DNA of 64,000 bases from Hirudinaria manillensis (GCA_034509925.1 CM067536.1:6867001-6931000), one strand, 5' to 3'. Positions 1 through 10,290 are shown, numbered from the stretch's first letter. The notes: generated from the sequence alone by a model not told the origin. Numbers and translations: made by a program.

Positions 1-954
1 GACCAGATAAGCGAATAATAGCGATGGTTTCTTAAGGCAGCTGGTCGATGTAATTTGGAAATAATCTCTTCTGCACAAGCATAAATAACTTCCCTCCGTG
101 TTCTTGCACCTCGCTGGCTCTTCGCAAACCGGATGTTTTTTGGCACATTCGTCGATGTCTTATATGTTGAACTAATATTATGATCCGGAAGCATGAGTAT
201 CTTGTTTATCGTTTATTAGCATCCCATATAATGATAATGTTGACGCTTGGCATATTTGACCACGTCATGTCATACGCCTGCGTCTCTTCTCGACGTTTAA
301 TTACAATCGAACAGAGCCGTCTTTGGACTCTCGTAGCGGTCGGAGGCTGGAACCGTGCCATTACCTCAGCATATTTATGATCGTTTTTGGCAACTTTCAT
401 GTTAGTATAATTGCGAAGCCCCTTGCCCAAAGCAAGCGCAACATTGAAACAGAAAAAAGAATTAAAATCTTAGTTCACACCCAAAAAAAATCAAAAAGGC
501 GCACCCCCTTAAACACGGTTCCAGAGAAACAGAATATTGTTTCTAGGTACTATTCTTCACGATCTAATGAGGTGCAACTCTGGCAAAGAAATCCACCCAC
601 CTTGGCAAGAATGCTGAGATAGGTGGTCAAAACCCGCTTTGCAATGACAAGTAAATGTCCCGCTCTCATTAACCACACAGTTGGAAGATAATTCATCGCA
701 TGGCGATCCATGACATCCCTCAACAGTTCCATTCTCTCCGACTGAAACTTTATCGAATTGAATTTATTGACATCAAGCCCAAGTTTAAGGAACATAAAAA
801 AAAATTCAAACCTCTCTTAAATTAAAAAAACATAGTTAAAAAAAGTCTTCTCACCACCAAATTGAACAAGGCATAGTCCTCCAAAAACAATTTTAAAAAT
901 TACGATTCGTGTGTCACAAGAAGATTCCCAACGTCGAAACGCGAATAACCCCAT
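1..954 (-). CDS. Secreted EGF-repeat protein, 5' part (3 exons, runs off left edge)
   Basis: Exons on the minus strand at 954-855, 741-601 and 158-1, each joined in phase 1. Exon 1 starts at ATG 954-952 and codes 33 residues ending in a hydrophobic stretch (RIVIFKIVFGGLCLVQFG) that looks like a signal peptide or anchor; its donor is GTGAGA. Exon 2 codes one EGF domain with six cysteines (GC, PC, NC, TC, HC, SC). Exon 3 begins with the split codon giving DIDEC, the calcium-binding EGF consensus, and again carries six cysteines. Phase-1 bounded EGF exons are typical of animal extracellular mosaic proteins. The frame is still open at base 1, so the length is unknown. The function could be matrix protein, receptor or ligand. 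The EGF call is strong; the choice of first exon is inference. Confidence 0.78.
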
Positions 955-1543
955 CCTATTCGGAAATGGGGAAGTTTACGGCGGGACGGTATACGTCAGG
1001 TGATGCATCTAATTGCCAAAGTAACCGTAAAATTTTAAAAGATGATGCATAATAAAAAAAATATTAACAAGCGACTCTTTTAAATTCATAATATAAATAA
1101 ATAATTAAAAATTACCTGGTGAAATTATAATCAAATAAGATAGGCTAATAACGGTATTGGAACATCCATTATTGAAATTTGATTAATGATGGTTCGACGA
1201 TTGTTCACCATTTGATCAATTGTGATGACTTCAAGCATTTGTAGTAAACATTATTTAAATAATTTTTAAATACATCTGAAAAATGTTTACATTAATTTCA
1301 TTTGTATTATCAAAATCAATTGAAGTCAATTGAATTATTTTTTAGAGTCAGCATATAATCCTCTTAACGTAATTAATAAAATTTAATTAACAAATAAAAT
1401 AGGACGAATTTAATTAGAAAAATAAAAGTTTAAAATAGGCGATTCACGATCTTCTAATATCAAAGTCGATCGTCTGCTTAGGCTTAATCTTTACAAACAA
1501 ACATACCGAACCATACAATAATTGCTTATCCCAGCATAATAAA

Positions 1544-2071
1544 ATGACCGAATTCGAGAAGTGCCTCATTGTCAAACCGCAATCGTCAGGCGTTGATTGT
1601 CAGAAATCAACCTCACTGGAAGGCCTGGAAGGCTGGTTCGCTGGGGTGAAGAAGCATCTTCGAGAAAAGAAAGCAGAGAAGGAGAAAACATTCTCCTTAA
1701 ACGAATGGAATAAAAGGTACCTGGCCAGATTGGAATCAAAGAATTTATGGGCCTCTAATAAGACTTCAAGGAAACAGAAAATCCACGTTATGTGCTACAT
1801 CGAAGTCGAACTACTCTGTGGATACATGATGCATATATCTATAGACCAAAATCAGACAATTTCACGAATTTGGGATAAGATACAGTGTGATGATCGTAAT
1901 GTTAACATTGATTATTTTAGTCTACATGATGAAAACAAAGGCAGACTATACCGAGACAGACATTTGGAATGTACCTTGGTCTCCTTGGGCTTGTCGCCGC
2001 ATGGGAAACTTAAGGTAATAGTAGACAGTGAACGAAATAATATCATTAGCCCATGTGGGTTGTTTGATTGA
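1544..2071 (+). CDS. Array protein copy 1, intact, ubiquitin-like C-terminal domain suspected
   Basis: 175 codons, not recognised as a named gene. Residues 1-30 are unremarkable, residues 31-72 are Lys/Glu/Arg-rich, and residues 83-165 have a beta-grasp pattern: alternating hydrophobic strand (YIEVELLCGY), a second strand and helix (ISIDQNQTISRIWDKI), then FSLHD, then TLVSLGLSPHGKLKVIVD. The last part resembles the end of UBX or ubiquitin-like domains, where a turn precedes the final strand. No signal peptide is visible. A second model exists: donor AAG|GTAATA after base 2014 and acceptor TTTTCAG|T before 2362 join in phase 0 to a 26-codon exon ending TGA at 2437-2439, giving 182 residues but losing the last strand. 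The unspliced form fits the fold better. Function unknown. Confidence 0.6.
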   Translation: MTEFEKCLIVKPQSSGVDCQKSTSLEGLEGWFAGVKKHLREKKAEKEKTFSLNEWNKRYLARLESKNLWASNKTSRKQKIHVMCYIEVELLCGYMMHISIDQNQTISRIWDKIQCDDRNVNIDYFSLHDENKGRLYRDRHLECTLVSLGLSPHGKLKVIVDSERNNIISPCGLFD

Positions 2072-2783
2072 TTTTAAGCCGGCTTCTGATCAACATAGAT
2101 TTTTTTACATCCCATCTTTATCGATTTAAAATAAAAATTATTTCCAAATCAAAACAATTTGTTGATATTAAATTGTCGTTCGCTGTGAATGATCCAGACG
2201 CAACGTACTTTACGCTATTCATCATCGTTTCATTTTTGGAATCGCCGATAGATTTGATTGTTTTAACTATTAATTTACTTGTTAATTTTTTTCATGTGAC
2301 TACCATTTATATTACGATATTATCTTTTAAAATAGAAATTTATTCTGGATGATATTTTCAGTGCACACGGGACGATGCAGACTTGCCACCTCACAAATCT
2401 CTGAGCGTAAATATGAAATACGTACGTGGATTCGGCTGATATTGAAATTCGATTAATGATTTGATCAATTCAAGCATTTGTAGTAAACATTATTTAAATA
2501 ATTTTTAAATACATCTGAAAAATGTTTACATTAATTTCATTTGTATTATCAAAATCAATTGAAGTCAATTGAATTATTTTTTAGAGTCAGCATATAATCC
2601 TCTTAACGTAATTAATAAAATTTAATTAACAAATAAAATAGGACGAATTTAATTAGAAAAATAAAAGTTTAAAATAGGCGATTCACGATCTTCTAATATC
2701 AAAGTCGATCGTCTGCTTAGGCGTAATCTTTACAAACAAACATACCGAACCATACAATAATTGCATTATCCCAGCATAATAAA

Positions 2784-3311
2784 ATGACCGAATTCGAGAA
2801 GTGCCTCATTGTCAAACCGCAATCGTCAGGCGTTGATTGTCAGAAATAAACCTCACTGGAAGGACTGGAAGGCTGGTTCGCTGGGGTGAAGAAGCATCTT
2901 CGAGAAAAGAAAGCAGAGAAGGAGAAAACATTCTCCTTAAACGAATGGAATAAAAGGTACCTGGCGAGATTGGAATCAAAGAATTTATGGGCCTCTAATA
3001 AGACTTCAAGGAAACAGAAAATCCACGTTATGTGCTACATCGAAGTCGAACTACTCTGTGGATACATGATGCATATATCTATAGACCAAAATCAGACAAT
3101 TTCACGAATTTGGGATAAGATACAGTGTGATGATCGTAATGTTAACATTGATTATTTTAGTCTACATGATGAAAACAAAGGCAGACTATACCGAGACAGA
3201 CATTTGGAATGTACCTTGGTCTCCTTGGGCTTGTCGCCGCATGGGAAACTTAAGGTAATAGTAGACAGTGAACGAAATAATATCATTAGCCCATGTGGGT
3301 TGTTTGATTGA
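2784..3311 (+). pseudogene. Array protein copy 2, broken by a nonsense codon
   Basis: Same reading frame as copy 1, but the Ser codon TCA after CQK is TAA at about 2847, stopping translation after 21 residues. An in-frame region from 2886 stays open and keeps the ubiquitin-like part, so a shortened product from a later start cannot be excluded. The leader has one extra base (GCATTATCC against GCATATCC), which explains the 1240 spacing. Confidence 0.75.
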
Positions 3312-4022
3312 TTTTAAGCCGGCTTCTGATCAACATAGATTTTTTTACATCCCATCTTTATCGATTTAAAATAAAAATTATTTCCAAATCAAAACAATTT
3401 GTTGATATTAAATTGTCGTTCGCTGTGAATGATCCAGACGCAACGTACTTTACGCTATTCATCATCGTTTCATTTTTGGAATCGCCGATAGATTTGATTG
3501 TTTTAACTATTAATTTACTTGTTAATTTTTTTCATGTGACTACCATTTATATTACGATATTATCTTTTAAAATAGAAATTTATTCTGGATGATATTTTCA
3601 GTGCACACGGGACGATGCAGACTTGCCACCTCACAAATCTCTGAGCGTAAATATGAAATACGTACGTGGATTCGGCTGATATTGAAATTCGATTAATGAT
3701 TTGATCAATTCAAGCATTTGTAGTAAACATTATTTAAATAATTTTTAAATACATCTGAAAAATGTTTACATTAATTTCATTTGTATTATCAAAATCAATT
3801 GAAGTCAATTGAATTATTTTTTAGAGTCAGCATATAATCCTCTTAACGTAATTAATAAAATTTAATTAACAAATAAAATAGGACGAATTTAATTAGAAAA
3901 ATAAAAGTTTAAAATAGGCGATTCACGATCTTCTAATATCAAAGTCGATCGTCTGCTTAGGCGTAATCTTTACAAACAAACATACCGAACCATACAATAA
4001 TTGCATATCCCAGCATAATAAA

Positions 4023-4550
4023 ATGACCGAATTCGAGAAGTGCCTCATTGTCAAACCGCAATCGTCAGGCGTTGATTGTCAGAAATAAACCTCACTGGAA
4101 GGACTGGAAGGCTGGTTCGCTGGGGTGAAGAAGCATCTTCGAGAAAAGAAAGCAGAGAAGGAGAAAACATTCTCCTTAAACGAATGGAATAAAAGGTACC
4201 TGGCCAGATTGGAATCAAAGAATTTATGGGCCTCTAATAAGACTTCAAGGAAACAGAAAATCCACGTTATGTGCTACATCGAAGTCGAACTACTCTGTGG
4301 ATACATGATGCATATATCTATAGACCAAAATCAGACAATTTCACGAATTTGGGATAAGATACAGTGTGATGATCGTAATGTTAACATTGATTATTTTAGT
4401 CTACATGATGAAAACAAAGGCAGACTATACCGAGACAGACATTTGGAATGTACCTTGGTCTCCTTGGGCTTGTCGCCGCATGGGAAACTTAAGGTAATAG
4501 TAGACAGTGAACGAAATAATATCATTAGCCCATGTGGGTTGTTTGATTGA
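4023..4550 (+). pseudogene. Array protein copy 3, same nonsense codon as copy 2
   Basis: Carries the identical TCA to TAA change as copy 2. The shared defect in neighbouring copies suggests that one broken copy was duplicated or that gene conversion spread the change. The remainder of the reading frame is intact. Confidence 0.75.
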
Positions 4551-5261
4551 TTTTAAGCCGGCTTCTGATCAACATAGATTTTTTTACATCCCATCTTTAT
4601 CGATTTAAAATAAAAATTATTTCCAAATCAAAACAATTTGTTGATATTAAATTGTCGTTCGCTGTGAATGATCCAGACGCAACGTACTTTACGCTATTCA
4701 TCATCGTTTCATTTTTGGAATCGCCGATAGATTTGATTGTTTTAACTATTAATTTACTTGTTAATTTTTTTCATGTGACTACCATTTATATTACGATATT
4801 ATCTTTTAAAATAGAAATTTATTCTGGATGATATTTTCAGTGCACACGGGACGATGCAGACTTGCCACCTCACAAATCTCTGAGCGTAAATATGAAATAC
4901 GTACGTGGATTCGGCTGATATTGAAATTCGATTAATGATTTGATCAATTCAAGCATTTGTAGTAAACATTATTTAAATAATTTTTAAAAAAATCTGAAAA
5001 ATGTTTACATTAATTTCATTTGTATTATCAAAATCAATTGAAGTCAATTGAATTATTTTTTAGAGTCAGCATATAATCCTCTTAACGTAATTAATAAAAT
5101 TTAATTAACAAATAAAATAGGACGAATTTAATTAGAAAAATAAAAGTTTAAAATAGGCGATTCACGATCTTCTAATATCAAAGTCGATCGTCTGCTTAGG
5201 CTTAATCTTTACAAACAAACATACCGAACCATACAATAATTGCTTATCCCAGCATAATAAA

Positions 5262-5789
5262 ATGACCGAATTCGAGAAGTGCCTCATTGTCAAACCGCAA
5301 TCGTCAGGCGTTGATTGTCAGAAATCAACCTCACTGGAAGGACTGGAAGGCTGGTTCGCTGGGGTGAAGAAGCATCTTCGAGAAAAGAAAGCAGAGAAGG
5401 AGAAAACATTCTCCTTAAACGAATGGAATAAAAGGTACCTGGCGAGATTGGAATCAAAGAATTTATGGGCCTCTAATAAGACTTCAAGGAAACAGAAAAT
5501 CCACGTTATGTGCTACATCGAAGTCGAACTACTCTGTGGATACATGATGCATATATCTATAGACCAAAATCAGACAATTTCACGAATTTGGGATAAGATA
5601 CAGTGTGATGATCGTAATGTTAACATTGATTATTTTAGTCTACATGATGAAAACAAAGGCAGACTATACCGAGACAGACATTTGGAATGTACCTTGGTCT
5701 CCTTGGGCTTGTCGCCGCATGGGAAACTTAAGGTAATAGTAGACAGTGAACGAAATAATATCATTAGCCCATGTGGGTTGTTTGATTGA
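5262..5789 (+). CDS. Array protein copy 4, intact, retroelement inserted downstream
   Basis: Full 175-codon ORF with the same product as copy 1 (GGACTGG in place of GGCCTGG and GCG in place of GCC are silent). The LTR retrotransposon entered 207 bases after the stop, at 5996-6000. That position lies inside the possible intron between the ORF and the short second exon, so a spliced product from this copy would have to remove the whole element. Confidence 0.6.
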   Translation: MTEFEKCLIVKPQSSGVDCQKSTSLEGLEGWFAGVKKHLREKKAEKEKTFSLNEWNKRYLARLESKNLWASNKTSRKQKIHVMCYIEVELLCGYMMHISIDQNQTISRIWDKIQCDDRNVNIDYFSLHDENKGRLYRDRHLECTLVSLGLSPHGKLKVIVDSERNNIISPCGLFD

Positions 5790-5995
5790 TTTTAAGCCGG
5801 CTTCTGATCAACATAGATTTTTTTACATCCCATCTTTATCGATTTAAAATAAAAATTATTTCCAAATCAAAACAATTTGTTGATATTAAATTGTCGTTCG
5901 CTGTGAATGATCCAGACGCAACGTACTTTACGCTATTCATCATCGTTTCATTTTTGGAATCGCCGATAGATTTGATTGTTTTAACTATTAATTTA

Positions 5996-6000
5996 CTTGT
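5996..6000. repeat. Left target-site duplication CTTGT
   Basis: CTTGT directly before the 5' LTR, repeated at 10291-10295 after the 3' LTR. Uninterrupted units have a single CTTGT in TTTACTTGTTAAT. Confidence 0.95.
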
Positions 6001-6175
6001 TGTTGTGGGATTATACGTATCTTTGGTTTTGTGCACCTCGTGCGATGAGGCACGCTTGTTTTCCGTTTTAATTCCGCTCGTGTTCGTATCGTACTGTGTC
6101 GTGTTGTGTCGAGTTGTGTCGTATTGCGTTGATCCTAATAAACCGTGTTGATCTCGATATTCTGAAGTTATAACA
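6001..6175 (+). repeat. 5' LTR
   Basis: 175 bp, TGTTG...AACA, matching the 3' LTR at every base I compared. Contains AATAAA at 6137-6142. Confidence 0.96.
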
Positions 6176-6179
6176 TATT

Positions 6180-6194
6180 TGGCGACGAGGATGG
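6180..6194 (+). promoter_or_regulatory. Primer binding site, fits tRNA-Ser 3' end
   Basis: TGGCGACGAGGATGG lies four bases after the 5' LTR. Its reverse complement CCATCCTCGTCGCCA matches the 3' end of metazoan tRNA-Ser(GCT) as I remember it. The last bases ATGG contain the first ATG of the gag-pol frame (6191). Confidence 0.8.
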
Positions 6195-9100
6195 CTACTG
6201 AGGATAAATTTCTGACCATGATGACGATGTTCATGGAAGAAAATCGACGTCGCGACGATGAACGCCGCGAGCAAGAAACTCGCCGTCGCGAGGAAGAAAT
6301 TCGTCGTCGTGAGGAGGAGAAAATTCGCCGTCGCGAAGAAGAAACTCGCCGTCGTGAGAAAGATCTCCACCGAGACGAGGAGAACCGTCGATGGGAAGAG
6401 GCATTGCTGCAATTGCTCCAGTCCCTGAAACCTCAGTATAAAGAAGCCATAGCGACAGACAGAAAATCAGATCTACCCCCGGAGGTCATGGGACAGGTAA
6501 CTCAATCCAGTTATGATCCTGAGTCCGGGGCGCCCCCATCAAAGTGGATGGGACGGTTTGAAGCAGGAGATCACGCAAAGCAGTTGTCGGATGCAGACAA
6601 GACAGGCGCACTCGTGTCGAAGCTGGAGAAGCAGGAAGGATGCACTCTAGAAGACATGGTAAATGAGTGTGAGAACCTTGTCAATCTGGGGAAGGACACC
6701 GACATGGTAGACGGCATGCAGGCTGTGAATGCAGTACGAAGAGGTTACCATAGGAAGAAGACTCGACATATTTTCCCTAGCAAAGAAAATCCTCGAGAAT
6801 CGTCCAAGGGTGCCTGCTTCATCTGTGGATCCTTGTCACATTTCAAGAAGGATTGCCCACAGAAGGACTGCCACAGAAAGGAATCGAAATTCAAGGGGCG
6901 AGTCAAGAAAATCAATACTGACCTCAGGACCAATCGAAGGTACGCCGAAGTTAGTTTCGGAGAAACCAAGGTCAGAATGCAGCTGGACTCTGGTGCAGAC
7001 GTCACAGTCATAAGCAGAGACGCATGGGAGCAGATAGGTTCGCCATCTCTGGAAGGAACGACGACTTCACTGGGAGCTGCAAATGGAACGCCGATTGAGG
7101 TCCTGGGTCAATTTGATGTTAAGTTCACCTGCGGAGGATTTTCAGGCCACGGTCGCTGCTATGTGGCTGAAAACGTTGATCAATTGTTGGGCATCGAGTG
7201 GATGAATCAGCTGCCACCTCTACAGAAAGCCTTCAATGCCATCTGCTGCAAAATTGAGCAGAAGCCAGAAGAAGAAGGGAGACAACTTGCCAAGAGTTTG
7301 GCTGAAAGGTTCCCAGATGTTTTCGAGGAGGAGTTGGGCAAATGCAAGACTCGAGCACAGTTGATTGTGAGGCAGGGAGTTCGTCCGACCTTTTGCCGAC
7401 AGAGGAAGATTCCGTTCGCTCGGGAGGAAGCAGTCAACACAGAGCTGGAGCGTCTAGTGCAACAAGGAGTCTTGAAGAAAGTGGATTATAGCAATTGGGC
7501 TGCCCCGATTGTTGTAGTGGCCAAGAAGAACGGATCAGTCCGTATCTGTGCTGATTTCAAGACAGGATTAAACGAAGCACTCGAGATGCACCGTCACCCT
7601 CTGCCGACACCCGACGAAATCTTCGCTCGTCTAAACCAAGGCGCATGGTTTACCCAGATCGACTTCGCAGACGCATACTTGCAGATGGAAGTCGAAGATG
7701 ACTCGAAGGAACTGGTGACGATAAATACACACAAGGGCCTGTTCCAGTACCAGCGGTTACCCTTCGGAGTCAAATGCGCACCTGGCATTTTCCAAGAAGC
7801 CATGGATCGAATGATCACAGGACTTAATGGCTGTGCGGCATATCTAGATGATGTCATCGTGACAGGATCAACAATTCTAGAGCACAACAATAACGTCCAG
7901 GCTTTGTTTGAAAGAATTGCAGATTGTGGTTTCCGCGTCAGAATGGAGAAGTGCTCCTTCGCAAAACCTGAAATCAACTTCTTGGGACACGTGGTTTCAA
8001 AAGATGGCCGTCGACCAGATCCCGAGAAAATACAAGCAATTGTCGGAATGCCAGCGCCTAAGGATCAAAAGCAGCTGAAATCGTTCTTAGGTATGATAAG
8101 CTACTACTCGTCTTTTGTGCCAGATATGCGTTCAATGAGAGGCCTCCTGGACGATCTGGAAAGAGAAGACAAATTCGTGTGGACTGCTGAACACCAGAGA
8201 GTTTTGGACAAGCTCAAGGTAGTGTTGCAGTCTGATCTGTTGTTGACGCACTTCGACCCTGCACTGGACATCGTCGTTGCTGCGGACGCGTGTGACTATG
8301 GAGTGGGAGCTGTCATCTCTCATCGCTTCCCGAACGGCACGGAGAAGGCGATCGCACACGCCAGTAGATCTCTCACCAAGGCAGAGAAGAACTACGGACA
8401 GATCGAGAAAGAAGCTCTGGCCTTAGTATTTGCGGTAAGGAAATTTCATCGCTACATATACGGCAGAAGCTTTCTGTTGCTGACTGATCATAAGCCACTG
8501 TTGTCGATCTTCGGATCCAAGGTTGGTATATCAGCTCATTCAGCAAATCGGCTCCAACGATGGGAACTCGTCTTGCTTGCGTATGATTTTGTCATCGAGT
8601 ATAGGCGATCCACTCACTTTGGTCAAGCCGATGCGCTGTCCCGTCTCATCGCTACGAAGAAGCTGCCAGAAGATGAAGACATCGTCATTGCGAAGATCGA
8701 AAGGGATGTCAAGGCAGTTCAGAGTGATGTCATCCGAAACTTGCCAGTCACAAAGGAGGATATTCAGAGGATGACTGAGGAAGATTCCGAGCTAAAGTTG
8801 GTTGTTGAAAGTGTAAGAACGGGTAGATGGCCTAGTTTCCGGGCTGGATCGACTCTGCACGCCTTCCACAGCCGTTCTAAAGACTTGTCAGTCCATGAAG
8901 GTGCACTCTTCATGGGAACACGAGCCGTGATCCCATCAGCCCTGCAAGGCCGAATTTTGAAGATGCTGCACGAGGGACATCCTGGGACAAGTAGAATGAA
9001 AATGCTAGCTCGACTGCACGTTTACTGGCAAGGAATCGACAGGGACATCGAAGACAGAGTAAGACTTTGCAGTTCATGTCAGTTGGCTGCAAAGATGCCT

Positions 9101-10105
9101 GTCAGGAACGAACTGACGCCATGGCCGAAACCGGATTGTGCCTGGGAAAGGGTCCATATTGATTTTGCCGGCCCGATTGAAGGAGTGATGTTCTTAATCG
9201 TGGTGGACGCCTTCTCCAAGTGGCCTGAAGTTATTAAGATGACGACTTCAACATCCACTGCCACAATCAGAGAACTGGGTAGGATTTTTGCGCAGCAGGG
9301 ATACCCAAAAGTGATAGTTTCGGACAATGGAACTCAGTTCACGTCCAAGGAGTTCCAAGAGTTCTGTCAGAGGAATGGAATGCAACACGTCAGGTCACCG
9401 CCCTACCAACCTCACTGCAATGGACAAGCTGAGCGTTTTGTGGACACATTCAAGCGTACACTACAAAAGCTGCAGGGGGAGGAGGTGATGGAGGATGCGC
9501 TCCAGAAATTTCTGCTGACTTACCGGACAACGCCATGCACGTCTTTGACGGATTTGAAGACGCCGGCAGAGAAACTCCTAGGGAGACTTTTGAGAACTCC
9601 CCTGAGTGACCTCCAACTCAAAAGCCCAGTAAAACATCTCCCAAGAGCGGATCAGGAGATGGAAGAAAGGAAACCTATCCACAGGCGAATGAGAGAGTTT
9701 GCCGAGGGAGACGCAGTCTTCGTAAGAGACTACAAGGATCCAAGTCACCCGAAGTGGATACAGGGATGGATCAGGCGCAGACAGGGACGTCAAGTCTACC
9801 TAGTGGAGGCAAGCGGCAAAATGCTCCATCGCCACGCGAACCAACTCAGGAAGCGTGCGCAGGATGACTCACTGAAGGTGATGTGTGAGGCATTTGACTT
9901 GCCATTCCTGCCACTAAGTGGGACGTCCCAGACAACCGCAGAAAACACGCACACGCCGGAACTACAGGAAATTCCAGAGTGCGAAGTAGAGCCTGTCATT
10001 CCACCAGTGCAACCACGGACACCAAAGAAAAGATCCGCAAGGAACCGCCGACCTCCAAGAAGGCTGGAGATGGACCCCCAGAGGAAGAAATACCTAATCG
10101 TTTAG
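6191..10105 (+). CDS. Gag-Pol polyprotein of the Ty3/gypsy element, 1304 residues, short Gag
   Basis: Single uninterrupted frame; I take ATG 6191 as start because the upstream in-frame codons are not ATG. Residues about 15-65 are an Arg/Glu-rich helical stretch. A CCHC zinc knuckle (CFICGSLSHFKKDC) starts at residue 209. Protease active site LDSGAD is near 266, reverse transcriptase box YLDD near 551, RNase H DACDYG near 699, integrase zinc region with HEGH and CSSC, and a catalytic Asp at 991, followed by SDNG and a Glu exactly 35 residues after that second Asp. All catalytic residues I can see are present. The Gag part before the knuckle is only about 208 residues, and the usual capsid core between the DADKTGALV and TLEDMVNECENL segments seems missing. 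Gag and Pol share one frame with no visible frameshift. Confidence 0.95.
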   Translation: MATEDKFLTMMTMFMEENRRRDDERREQETRRREEEIRRREEEKIRRREEETRRREKDLHRDEENRRWEEALLQLLQSLKPQYKEAIATDRKSDLPPEVMGQVTQSSYDPESGAPPSKWMGRFEAGDHAKQLSDADKTGALVSKLEKQEGCTLEDMVNECENLVNLGKDTDMVDGMQAVNAVRRGYHRKKTRHIFPSKENPRESSKGACFICGSLSHFKKDCPQKDCHRKESKFKGRVKKINTDLRTNRRYAEVSFGETKVRMQLDSGADVTVISRDAWEQIGSPSLEGTTTSLGAANGTPIEVLGQFDVKFTCGGFSGHGRCYVAENVDQLLGIEWMNQLPPLQKAFNAICCKIEQKPEEEGRQLAKSLAERFPDVFEEELGKCKTRAQLIVRQGVRPTFCRQRKIPFAREEAVNTELERLVQQGVLKKVDYSNWAAPIVVVAKKNGSVRICADFKTGLNEALEMHRHPLPTPDEIFARLNQGAWFTQIDFADAYLQMEVEDDSKELVTINTHKGLFQYQRLPFGVKCAPGIFQEAMDRMITGLNGCAAYLDDVIVTGSTILEHNNNVQALFERIADCGFRVRMEKCSFAKPEINFLGHVVSKDGRRPDPEKIQAIVGMPAPKDQKQLKSFLGMISYYSSFVPDMRSMRGLLDDLEREDKFVWTAEHQRVLDKLKVVLQSDLLLTHFDPALDIVVAADACDYGVGAVISHRFPNGTEKAIAHASRSLTKAEKNYGQIEKEALALVFAVRKFHRYIYGRSFLLLTDHKPLLSIFGSKVGISAHSANRLQRWELVLLAYDFVIEYRRSTHFGQADALSRLIATKKLPEDEDIVIAKIERDVKAVQSDVIRNLPVTKEDIQRMTEEDSELKLVVESVRTGRWPSFRAGSTLHAFHSRSKDLSVHEGALFMGTRAVIPSALQGRILKMLHEGHPGTSRMKMLARLHVYWQGIDRDIEDRVRLCSSCQLAAKMPVRNELTPWPKPDCAWERVHIDFAGPIEGVMFLIVVDAFSKWPEVIKMTTSTSTATIRELGRIFAQQGYPKVIVSDNGTQFTSKEFQEFCQRNGMQHVRSPPYQPHCNGQAERFVDTFKRTLQKLQGEEVMEDALQKFLLTYRTTPCTSLTDLKTPAEKLLGRLLRTPLSDLQLKSPVKHLPRADQEMEERKPIHRRMREFAEGDAVFVRDYKDPSHPKWIQGWIRRRQGRQVYLVEASGKMLHRHANQLRKRAQDDSLKVMCEAFDLPFLPLSGTSQTTAENTHTPELQEIPECEVEPVIPPVQPRTPKKRSARNRRPPRRLEMDPQRKKYLIV

Positions 10106-10115
10106 GGGGGGGAGG
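10104..10115 (+). promoter_or_regulatory. Polypurine tract
   Basis: AGGGGGGGGAGG, directly before the 3' LTR. It overlaps the TAG stop codon (10103-10105) of the polyprotein. It is the expected plus-strand primer. Confidence 0.9.
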
Positions 10116-10290
10116 TGTTGTGGGATTATACGTATCTTTGGTTTTGTGCACCTCGTGCGATGAGGCACGCTTGTTTTCCGTTTTAATTCCGCTCGTGTTC
10201 GTATCGTACTGTGTCGTGTTGTGTCGAGTTGTGTCGTATTGCGTTGATCCTAATAAACCGTGTTGATCTCGATATTCTGAAGTTATAACA
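10116..10290 (+). repeat. 3' LTR
   Basis: Identical to the 5' LTR. AATAAA at 10252-10257 is the probable polyadenylation signal of the element transcript. Confidence 0.96.

Larger units (their letters stand above)
6001..10290 (+). mobile_element. Ty3/gypsy LTR retrotransposon, recent insertion
   Basis: Complete 4290-bp element flanked by a 5-bp target duplication, CTTGT at 5996-6000 and 10291-10295. Two 175-bp LTRs (6001-6175 and 10116-10290) start TGTTG and end AACA and appear identical base for base, so insertion is recent. Between them are a tRNA primer site, one gag-pol ORF and a purine tract. Domain order protease, reverse transcriptase, RNase H, integrase places it in the Ty3/gypsy group (Metaviridae). 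Short LTRs and the TGGCGACGAGGATGG primer site suggest the Mag-like lineage, but that is a recollection, not a tree. Empty copies of the same unit on both sides show the pre-insertion site directly. Confidence 0.97.

Noticed and set aside
2068-2352. 94-codon frame after the array ORF, repeated in most units
   Set aside because: It lies almost entirely in the AT-rich possible intron, has no domain pattern, and overlaps the stop of the upstream ORF. Its recurrence simply follows the tandem duplication.
5836-6412. Minus-strand frames across the 5' LTR
   Set aside because: They span the insertion junction and are antisense to the LTR and gag; chance frames.
6745-9999. Several minus-strand frames of 60-127 codons inside the retroelement
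   Set aside because: They are antisense to the intact gag-pol frame and have no motif.
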